From contig CADCPJ010000190.1 in NCBI GenBank assembly GCA_902803245.1, positions 1 to 5,240 of the forward strand: a stretch of 5,240 nucleotides of DNA. The letters are read 5' to 3'. Within the stretch, counting starts at the first letter, position 1. Each line of letters starts with the position of its first letter. The position numbers and the translations under genes were made by a program. The DNA is from an uncultured Lachnospiraceae bacterium. Lineage in GTDB: Bacteria; Bacillota; Clostridia; Lachnospirales; Lachnospiraceae. A model generated the notes under the pieces. It worked only from the letters and a program-made list of their open reading frames with translations. It did not search any database and was not told the DNA's origin. This document shows positions 1-5,240 of this stretch, one piece after another.

Positions 1-1508
1 GCGAAGAGTATGTCCTTGAGTTGGAACATATCCGCAAAGAATATCCGGGCGTTGTCGCGCTGAAAGATGTCACTCTTCAGCTCAGGCGGGGAGAGGTTCT
101 CGGCCTGATCGGCGAGAACGGAGCCGGGAAGTCCACCCTGATCAAGTGCTGCTCGGGAGCAGTTATTCCCACGTCGGGAAAGATCAAGGTGAACGGAAAA
201 ACATTTGACAGGATGACCCCTCAGCTCGCGGCTGAGAACGGCATCGCGATTATCTACCAGGAATTCAACAACGTCGGCGAGCTCTCCGCGGCGGAGAATC
301 TCTTCCTCGGCCGTCCGATCCGGAACGGGATCATGATCGACCGGAAGGCGATGGAAAGAGAGGCGAAGAAGGCCTTTGACCAGCTGCAGATCAAGATCAA
401 CCCCGCCGAGCTGGTGAAAAACCTCTCCGTTGGTTATCAGCAGATGATCGAGATCGCGAAGGCGATCCAGCAGAACGCGAAGGTCCTCATCATGGATGAG
501 CCGAGCGCGCCTCTTACGACCAACGAGGTCGAGAACATGTTCAAGGTTGTGGAGCTTCTCCGCAAACAGGGCGTGTCCATCATCTACATCTCTCACAGGC
601 TCGAGGAGATCTTCCGCTTAAGCGACCGGATCGAGGTCATAAGGGACGGTGAGTACGTCACGACGCTGATTACGCCTGAGGCGACCGTCGATGAACTGAT
701 CAAGCTGATGGTCGGCCGCGAGATGACGCAGAAGTATCCGGAGAGGAAGCCCTGCATCGACAGGAGCAAGGTCGTTCTCGAGCTTCAGGACGTCTGCGGC
801 AACGGCGACAGGAATATGACCCTCAAGATCCACGCAGGCGAAGTGCTGGGCCTCGGCGGTCTGGTCGGAGCCGGGCGGACGGAGCTCGCGGAGGTCATTT
901 TCGGGTCGAAGAAGAAGGATTCCGGCAAGATGCTCCTTAACGGAAAGGAGATCAACCCGAAATCCCCGAGGGAGGCGATCAACTTAGGCATCGCGCTCGT
1001 GCCGGAGGACAGAAAGCGCCACGGGGCCCTTCTTACGAATTCGATCAAGAACAACGTCAATATGCCGATCTACGAGCGCATCTCCAGGGCCAGTGTCATC
1101 AATTCTTCCGTCGAGAAGAGCACGGCAGAGAAATACCGCAAGGACATCCAGATCAAGTGCCCGACCATCAACATGCCGGTGAAGAACCTCTCCGGCGGAA
1201 ATCAGCAGAAGGTCATTCTCGGAAAATGGCTTGCTGCAGATTCCCAGCTGATTATCTTCGATGAGCCTACCCGCGGCATTGACGTCGGTGCGAAGTACGA
1301 GATCTACAAGCTCATCAACGACCTCGTGGAATCCGGGCGAAGCGTCCTCATGATTTCCTCGGAAATGGAGGAGCTGATCGGAATGTCTGACAGAATCATA
1401 GTCCTCGCCGAAGGAGAGATGACCGGCGAGCTCCAAAAAGAAGAGTTCAATGCGGACACAATCATGGCATATGCCTCTTCTGTTGTGGATAATAAGGAGG
1501 TTTCATAA
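1..1508 (+). CDS. Sugar ABC transporter ATP-binding protein (RbsA/MglA/XylG type, tandem NBDs), 5'-partial
   Basis: This is the cytoplasmic ATPase of a CUT2-type sugar importer; two fused nucleotide-binding domains hydrolyse ATP to drive the permease encoded next. Residues are numbered from the TTG at 21. NBD1 has Walker A GENGAGKST (31-39), Q-loop Gln80, signature LSVGYQQ (135-141), Walker B with DEP (Glu160) and H-loop His192. NBD2 has a degenerate Walker A, GLVGAGRTE (280-288), with Arg286 replacing Lys, signature LSGGNQQK (390-397), Walker B with DEP (Glu415), and Ser-Ser where the H-loop His would be. This asymmetry is normal for RbsA-like proteins. The frame stays open to the window edge, and upstream codons encode EEYVLE, which matches the usual family N-terminus, so TTG 21 is very probably internal and the true start lies upstream. 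The length (about 500 aa) fits the family. The sugar is not predictable from this subunit. A substrate-binding protein gene is expected upstream (inference). Confidence 0.95.
   Translation, partial: EEYVLELEHIRKEYPGVVALKDVTLQLRRGEVLGLIGENGAGKSTLIKCCSGAVIPTSGKIKVNGKTFDRMTPQLAAENGIAIIYQEFNNVGELSAAENLFLGRPIRNGIMIDRKAMEREAKKAFDQLQIKINPAELVKNLSVGYQQMIEIAKAIQQNAKVLIMDEPSAPLTTNEVENMFKVVELLRKQGVSIIYISHRLEEIFRLSDRIEVIRDGEYVTTLITPEATVDELIKLMVGREMTQKYPERKPCIDRSKVVLELQDVCGNGDRNMTLKIHAGEVLGLGGLVGAGRTELAEVIFGSKKKDSGKMLLNGKEINPKSPREAINLGIALVPEDRKRHGALLTNSIKNNVNMPIYERISRASVINSSVEKSTAEKYRKDIQIKCPTINMPVKNLSGGNQQKVILGKWLAADSQLIIFDEPTRGIDVGAKYEIYKLINDLVESGRSVLMISSEMEELIGMSDRIIVLAEGEMTGELQKEEFNADTIMAYASSVVDNKEVS
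1494..1500 (+). promoter_or_regulatory. Ribosome binding site of the permease gene
   Basis: AAGGAGG lies nine bases before the ATG at 1510 and within the last codons of the ATPase gene. It settles the permease start: the frame is open back to an upstream ATG at 1450, but that start would overlap the ATPase by about 60 bases and add a non-hydrophobic extension without a comparable site. The placement suggests that the two genes are translated from one mRNA and perhaps coupled. Confidence 0.85.
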
Positions 1509-1509
1509 T

Positions 1510-2454
1510 ATGAGTTTTAAAAATGTGCTGAAATCCAATGCGATCTGGCTGGTATTTATCCTCGAAGTGATTGTGTTTGCGATAGCGAGCAAAGGCGCTT
1601 TCATCCGCGCGGGTAATATCATCAACATCTCCCGCCAGGTTGCCTATTACGGAATTGCTTCCATCGGTATGACGTTCGTGATCCTGATCGCAGGAATCGA
1701 CCTCTCCATCGGCTCGATCATCACACTGGTCAACGTGGTCTGCGCTTTCCTCATGGTGAACATGGGCATGAACATGTGGCTCGCGATCCTTATTTCCATC
1801 GCCATGGCCACCCTCATCGGCATCTTAAACGGCGCCATGGTTGCCAGCATCGGCATCCCGGCTCTCATAGCGACCTTCGCGTCACAGACGATCTTTGAAG
1901 GTGTGGCTTACCTCATTTCCGGCGGCCGCCCGATCTCCGGCCTTCCCGAGGGCTTCGCCCTCTTCGGGAGATGGTCCGTCGGCGTCGTCCCCGTCTGCAC
2001 GATCATCATGATTGTCTGCTTCGCGATCGGCAGCTTCATCCTCAATAAGTCCTACTTCGGCCGCTACTTCTATGCGATCGGCGGCAACGAGGAGGCGGCG
2101 GAGCTCTCCGGCATCCGCGTCAACCGCGTGAAGTATCTCATCTATGCGCTGTCCGGCCTTTTCGCGGGCCTCGCCGGCATTGTCCTTCTCTCCCGCTCCA
2201 ATTCCGCACAGAGTACGGTCGGTAAGGGACTTGAGTTCGACGTCATCACCTGCGTCGTCCTCGGCGGCGTGTCCGTCAACGGCGGTGTCGGCCGCATCTC
2301 CGGCGTCGTTGCCGGTGTTCTCATCATCGGCTGCCTCACGAACGGCATGATCCTCATGGACGTCAGCGAGTACACACAGATGGTCGTCAAGGGCCTCGTC
2401 CTTGCCGTTGCCGTCGGCATCGACTGCATTTCCAAGAAGCGCCAGACCGTATAA
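1510..2454 (+). CDS. Sugar ABC transporter permease (RbsC type, BPD_transp_2 family)
   Basis: This is the membrane-spanning subunit of the same importer, 314 aa, a normal length for the RbsC family. By eye it has about eight to ten hydrophobic segments, beginning at residues 11-28 after a short basic N-terminus and ending near 291-307 before a basic tail. Family hallmarks are AGIDLSIGS (61-69); GRYFYAIGGNEEAAELSGI (184-202) followed by a basic stretch, the cytoplasmic loop thought to contact the ATPase; and the Gly-rich VVLGGVSVNGGVGRISG (249-265). The ATG at 1510 is chosen because of the AAGGAGG at 1494-1500 and because it begins one base after the ATPase stop. Homodimeric assembly with the tandem-NBD ATPase is expected from the family, since no second permease gene adjoins it. 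The transported sugar cannot be read from the permease. Confidence 0.94.
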   Translation: MSFKNVLKSNAIWLVFILEVIVFAIASKGAFIRAGNIINISRQVAYYGIASIGMTFVILIAGIDLSIGSIITLVNVVCAFLMVNMGMNMWLAILISIAMATLIGILNGAMVASIGIPALIATFASQTIFEGVAYLISGGRPISGLPEGFALFGRWSVGVVPVCTIIMIVCFAIGSFILNKSYFGRYFYAIGGNEEAAELSGIRVNRVKYLIYALSGLFAGLAGIVLLSRSNSAQSTVGKGLEFDVITCVVLGGVSVNGGVGRISGVVAGVLIIGCLTNGMILMDVSEYTQMVVKGLVLAVAVGIDCISKKRQTV

Positions 2455-2485
2455 GTGTCCGGCTTCATAAGTACAAATGATGTGT

Positions 2486-2534
2486 GCGGCAGGATGATAT
2501 GAGGCACGAAAGAAGGCTCTTACCGTCCTGCCGC
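2486..2534 (+). repeat. GC-rich inverted repeat / intercistronic hairpin
   Basis: GCGGCAGGA at 2486-2494 is the exact reverse complement of TCCTGCCGC at 2526-2534, giving a 9-bp perfect stem. It can be extended inward by a T-G wobble and a G-C pair, leaving a loop of about 27 bases. The right arm is followed by CTCTGTCACA, with no T-run, so it does not fit a classical intrinsic terminator. It could act as an mRNA-stabilising or processing element protecting the transporter message, or as a leaky terminator. The stem is seen directly; any role is inference. Confidence 0.55.
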
Positions 2535-2595
2535 CTCTGTCACAAAGCGTCCCGAATACCGGGGGTGCTGAACATGAGAAGATAAAGAGAGGATT

Positions 2596-2600
2596 GAGGG
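2596..2600 (+). promoter_or_regulatory. Candidate ribosome binding site of the kinase gene
   Basis: GAGGG ends four bases before the ATG at 2605, a little close. A second purine-rich block, AGAGGA at 2588-2593, lies eleven bases away, a little far. The next in-frame ATG at 2626 is preceded only by GGAAAAGAGAG (2611-2621). The site mildly favours 2605 but does not decide the start. Confidence 0.5.
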
Positions 2601-2604
2601 ACAA

Positions 2605-4200
2605 ATGAGCGGAAAAGAGAGTATTATGGGGGGCAGGACTGCCCTCGGAATCGAGTTCGGATCGACAAGAATCAAATCCGTCCTCATCGATTACGACGGG
2701 ACTGTACTGGCCACGGGAACCTATGACTGGGAGAATTCCTTCGTGGACGGGATCTGGACATATGAGCTCAAGGAAGTCGAAAAAGGGCTTCAGGGCTGCT
2801 ACGCTTCCCTTAAGGAAGCCGTGCGGGACACCTACGGCGTGACGCCCGTCACTTACGGCGCCATCGGAATCAGCGCCATGATGCACGGGTATATTGCCCT
2901 TGATAAGGATGACCGTCAGATTGCCCGCTTCCAGACCTGGCGGAACACGAACACGACGGCTGCGGCGGATGCCCTGACCGCAGCGCTTGATTTCAACATC
3001 CCGCTCAGGTGGTCGGCGGCGCATCTCTATCAGCGCATGCTGGACCGCGAGGAGCACGTAAAGGATGTCGCGTCGGTGTTTACCCTGGCGGCGTATGTCC
3101 ATTATAAGCTGACCGGCCGGAAGGTCATCGGCATCGGCGATGCCGCGGGCATGTTCCCGATCGATTCGGATCAGATGGATTACAACGAGGCCATGGTCCG
3201 GAAGTTCGATGCCATGGCGGCGGCCGAAGGGTATCCTCTGCATTTAAGAGAGGTATTCCCGGCTGTCCTCGTCGCAGGGGACGATGCCGGAACCCTCACG
3301 GAGGAAGGCGCCGCCCTGATTGACCCGAGCGGGGAACTAAAAGCCGGCATTCCCCTGTGCCCGCCGGAGGGCGATGCCGGAACAGGCATGACCGCAACCA
3401 ATTCCGTCGGCGTGCGGACGGGCAACCTCTCCGCAGGGACGAGTACATTTGCCATGGTCGTCCTTGAGAAGCAGCTGTCGAAGCTCTACCGCGAGATCGA
3501 TATGGTGACGACGCCCTCCGGATTCCCGGTCGCGATGTCCCACGCAAACAACGGCACATCGGACCTCAATGCCTGGGTCGGGATGTTCCGGGAATTCTGC
3601 GGCCTCATGGGAATCGAGGCGGACATGGGCGAGCTCTACGGGAAACTGTACACCCACTCCCTTGGCGGCGATGCCGACTGCGGCGGACTTCTCGCATACG
3701 GCTACTATTCCGGAGAGAACATCACCTTCATCAACGAGGGCAGGCCTCTCTTCGTACGGACCCCTGACAGCCGGTTCAACCTCGCCAATTTCATGCGCGT
3801 CAATCTCTACACCTCCCTCGGCGCGGTGAAGCTCGGAATGGATATCCTCCTGAAAGACGAGGGCGTGAAGCTCGACAGGATCATGGGCCACGGCGGCCTC
3901 TTCAAGACTCCGGGCGTCGCCCAGAGATATCTCGCGGCAGCGGTAAATGCCCCGGTATCCGTTATGTCCACGGCTTCCGAAGGCGGCGCATGGGGAATCG
4001 CCCTGCTCGCGGCCTACCTCGTCGACGGAAAAGCAAAGGGCCGGCTCGAGGAGTGGCTGGATCAGTACATCTTCGTCCACATGGAAGGCGAGACGATCCA
4101 TCCGGATCCGGCGGAAGTGGAAGGATACGAGACCTTCACGAAGAGATACGTCGCCGGACTTGAAGCGGAGAAAGCGGCCATCCATGCGGTGGACTGGTGA
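2605..4200 (+). CDS. FGGY-family carbohydrate kinase (xylulokinase/ribulokinase-like), substrate unknown
   Basis: This is a cytoplasmic ATP-dependent sugar kinase of 531 aa, between typical xylulokinases (about 490) and ribulokinases (about 560). The N-terminal FGGY domain opens with LGIEFGSTRIK (14-24), the phosphate-binding loop, with Glu17 where Asp is usual. AMMHGYIALD (91-100) matches the xylulokinase MHG motif that contacts the sugar, and FQTWRNTNT (109-117) matches the following WNDTR-like segment. In the hinge and C-terminal domain, GDAGTG (256-261) supplies the likely catalytic base Asp257. Ser-Ala-Gly-Thr-Ser (276-280), GHGG (428-431) and GGAWGIALLAA (460-470) form the adenosine-binding region. 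The segment HANNGTSDLNAW (313-324) appears characteristic of a FGGY subgroup that I recall from Firmicutes without a firmly assigned substrate. The gene lies 150 bases after the permease and 69 before a dehydrogenase, suggesting that it phosphorylates a ketose made from the imported compound. An alternative start is ATG 2626 (Met8). The kinase class is secure; the substrate is not. Confidence 0.9.
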   Translation: MSGKESIMGGRTALGIEFGSTRIKSVLIDYDGTVLATGTYDWENSFVDGIWTYELKEVEKGLQGCYASLKEAVRDTYGVTPVTYGAIGISAMMHGYIALDKDDRQIARFQTWRNTNTTAAADALTAALDFNIPLRWSAAHLYQRMLDREEHVKDVASVFTLAAYVHYKLTGRKVIGIGDAAGMFPIDSDQMDYNEAMVRKFDAMAAAEGYPLHLREVFPAVLVAGDDAGTLTEEGAALIDPSGELKAGIPLCPPEGDAGTGMTATNSVGVRTGNLSAGTSTFAMVVLEKQLSKLYREIDMVTTPSGFPVAMSHANNGTSDLNAWVGMFREFCGLMGIEADMGELYGKLYTHSLGGDADCGGLLAYGYYSGENITFINEGRPLFVRTPDSRFNLANFMRVNLYTSLGAVKLGMDILLKDEGVKLDRIMGHGGLFKTPGVAQRYLAAAVNAPVSVMSTASEGGAWGIALLAAYLVDGKAKGRLEEWLDQYIFVHMEGETIHPDPAEVEGYETFTKRYVAGLEAEKAAIHAVDW

Positions 4201-4240
4201 GTGAGGAAGATTGAAAAAGCCCAAAGCATAAGGCTTTAAA

Positions 4241-4273
4241 ATGAAAAACAAGCGTGGAGGAGACCAAAGATGA
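4241..4273 (+). other. Possible 10-codon mini-ORF overlapping the dehydrogenase start
   Basis: ATG 4241 opens a frame encoding MKNKRGGDQR and stops at TGA 4271-4273, which overlaps the dehydrogenase ATG in an ATGA arrangement. An AAGG at 4230-4233 lies seven bases upstream. The mini-ORF contains the dehydrogenase ribosome binding site, so ribosomes translating it could terminate at the downstream start. It is short enough to occur by chance. Confidence 0.15.
4256..4262 (+). promoter_or_regulatory. Ribosome binding site of the dehydrogenase gene
   Basis: GGAGGAG lies seven bases before the ATG at 4270. This strong, well-spaced site fixes the start of the dehydrogenase and rules out later in-frame ATGs such as 4282 as the main start. 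Confidence 0.85.
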
Positions 4274-5240
4274 AAGAGACGATGATACAGCAGGTTATGA
4301 CAGAGCCCAAAAAGATCACTTTCCGTGAGATACCGGTGCCGAAGGCGGGGCCGGACCAGGTTCTTATAAAAATCAAGAAGATCGGCGTGTGCGGGAGCGA
4401 CATCCATGTCTATCACGGCACGCACCCCTATACCTCCTATCCTGTCACACAGGGCCACGAGGTCTCCGGTGAGATTGCCGCTCTCGGAGAGTATGTGAGG
4501 GACCTTGAGGTCGGGCAGAAAGTGACCATTGAGCCGCAGGTGTTCTGCGGGCGGTGCTATCCCTGCCTGCACGGCAAATACAACCTCTGTGAGAGCCTCA
4601 AGGTCATGGGCTTCCAGACCACGGGGACTGCCAGCGAGTACTTTGCGGTGGATTCCTCCAAGGTGACCCTGCTCCCTGACGAGCTCACCTTTTCGGAAGG
4701 AGCCATGATCGAGCCGCTCGCGGTGACGGTCCATGCGGCGAAGAGATTCCCGGACTTAAAGGGCGCGAAGGCCGTTGTGCTCGGCTGCGGGCCGATCGGC
4801 ATCCTGCTCATCCAGTCACTCAAAGCCCTCGGGGCCGCCGAGGTCCTCGCTACGGACATCTCGGACACCCGCCTTCAGCTGGCGAAGAGCCTGGGGGCCG
4901 ACTATGCGGTCAACACCATGAAAAAAGATTACAAAGAAGCTCTTCTTGCCGCATTCGGACCGGACAAGGCCGATGTCGCCTATGAGTGCGCGGGCTCCGA
5001 CATCACGATGGACCAGGCCATTCAAAATGCGAGAAAAGGCAGCACAATCATCCTCGTCGCTGTCTTCGGCAAGACGGCCCACGTGGATCTGGCGAAGCTC
5101 AACGACTCGGAACTCGACCTCAACACGTCCATGATGTACCGGCATGAGGACTACGTGGATGCGATCCGTTTCGTGAAGGAAGGGAAGATTCAGCTGAAAC
5201 CCCTCATGAGCGCCCGCTTTGCGTTTGAGGACTATCAGAA
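4270..5240 (+). CDS. Zinc-dependent medium-chain dehydrogenase (sorbitol/threonine dehydrogenase-like), 3'-partial
   Basis: This is a cytoplasmic NAD(P)-dependent alcohol dehydrogenase of the MDR superfamily. 323 codons are present and the frame is open at the window edge; family members are about 340-350 aa, so only the last 20-30 residues should be missing. The likely catalytic zinc ligands are Cys41 (in GVCGSD), His63 (in GHE) and Glu148 (in MIEPLAV). The structural zinc loop has Cys93, Cys96, Cys99 and Cys107. The Rossmann fold shows GCGPIG (172-177), and an acidic Asp196 ends the second strand (VLATD), which favours NAD over NADP. The nearest families are polyol dehydrogenases (sorbitol, xylitol, L-iditol) and L-threonine 3-dehydrogenase. 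Beside a sugar importer and a FGGY kinase, polyol-to-ketose oxidation, or the reverse, is the best guess (inference). The start is set by GGAGGAG at 4256-4262. The gene follows the kinase by 69 bases with no clear terminator, so co-transcription is likely. Confidence 0.92.
   Translation, partial: MKETMIQQVMTEPKKITFREIPVPKAGPDQVLIKIKKIGVCGSDIHVYHGTHPYTSYPVTQGHEVSGEIAALGEYVRDLEVGQKVTIEPQVFCGRCYPCLHGKYNLCESLKVMGFQTTGTASEYFAVDSSKVTLLPDELTFSEGAMIEPLAVTVHAAKRFPDLKGAKAVVLGCGPIGILLIQSLKALGAAEVLATDISDTRLQLAKSLGADYAVNTMKKDYKEALLAAFGPDKADVAYECAGSDITMDQAIQNARKGSTIILVAVFGKTAHVDLAKLNDSELDLNTSMMYRHEDYVDAIRFVKEGKIQLKPLMSARFAFEDYQ

Larger units (their letters stand above)
2455..2604 (+). other. Intercistronic gap between permease and kinase
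   Basis: This 150-base gap is the longest non-coding stretch of the window. It contains no coding ORF of note and no convincing -35/-10 promoter pair. It holds the inverted repeat described separately (2486-2534), a small hairpin CCCG-AATAC-CGGG at 2551-2563, and a purine-rich tract leading into the kinase start (2575-2600). The gap may mark a point of mRNA processing or differential expression between the transport and enzyme genes, but nothing in the sequence proves this. Confidence 0.6.

Noticed and set aside
858..884. Degenerate second Walker A (Arg for Lys) and missing H-loop His in the ATPase, which might suggest a damaged NBD2.
   Set aside because: This asymmetry is the normal state of RbsA/MglA/XylG-type tandem ATPases.
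1450..1509. Longer permease form starting at ATG 1450.
   Set aside because: It would overlap the ATPase by about 60 bases and lacks a good ribosome binding site, while ATG 1510 has AAGGAGG nine bases upstream and gives the usual family N-terminus.
2551..2563. Small CCCG/CGGG hairpin in the permease-kinase gap.
   Set aside because: Four to five base pairs with no T-run; it could be chance in GC-rich DNA.
2455..2604. A separate promoter or catabolite-repression (cre) operator for the kinase.
   Set aside because: No convincing -35/-10 pair and no match to the cre palindrome were found by eye.
1882..3243. A 453-codon open frame on the minus strand, spanning the permease, the gap and the kinase 5' half.
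   Set aside because: It lies opposite two well-supported genes, and its product is dominated by His, Arg, Asp, Glu and Ala with no recognisable domain, as expected for the antisense of GC-rich codons.
4216..4237. AAAGCC/GGCTTT stem after the kinase stop, considered as an intrinsic terminator.
   Set aside because: The stem is only 6 bp and AT-rich at its base, with a 10-base loop and no T-run beyond TTT. An alternative AAAGC/GCTTT pairing competes with it, and the next gene follows closely.
3337..4734. A 465-codon open frame on the minus strand across the kinase and the dehydrogenase 5' part.
   Set aside because: Its composition is that of an antisense shadow, it has no known motif, and it crosses the kinase-dehydrogenase boundary while both plus-strand genes carry clear family motifs.

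Overview
The window holds four consecutive plus-strand genes that look like one carbohydrate-uptake and catabolism operon: the ATPase and permease of a ribose/galactose-type (CUT2) sugar ABC importer, an FGGY-family sugar kinase, and a zinc-dependent, NAD-type medium-chain dehydrogenase. The first gene is cut at its 5' end and the last at its 3' end. No RNA genes, mobile elements, CRISPR arrays or long repeats were seen.

The organism is probably a GC-rich member of the Firmicutes (Clostridia, Lachnospiraceae-like). This rests on strong AGGAGG-type ribosome binding sites, compact same-strand operon layout and the wording of the protein motifs. It is an impression, not a database result.

Layout: 1-1508 is the tandem-NBD ATPase, open at its 5' end. 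1510-2454 is the permease, starting one base after the ATPase stop, with its ribosome binding site inside the ATPase 3' end. 2455-2604 is a 150-base gap with a 9-bp perfect GC-rich inverted repeat but no T-run. 2605-4200 is the FGGY kinase. 4201-4269 is a short linker with a strong ribosome binding site. 4270-5240 is the dehydrogenase, lacking roughly its last 20-30 residues.

Working model (inference): a substrate-binding protein encoded outside the window delivers a pentose, polyol or rare sugar to the permease, and the ATPase drives import. The dehydrogenase interconverts a polyol and a ketose, and the kinase phosphorylates the ketose for entry into central metabolism. The substrate cannot be fixed from sequence alone. 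The kinase is the least ordinary gene: it has the FGGY catalytic Asp and a xylulokinase-like MHG motif, but a Glu where most FGGY kinases have an Asp in the first phosphate-binding loop.

I found no wholly new system. The points worth a second look are the kinase subgroup and its substrate, the intercistronic hairpin, and a 10-codon mini-ORF overlapping the dehydrogenase start.
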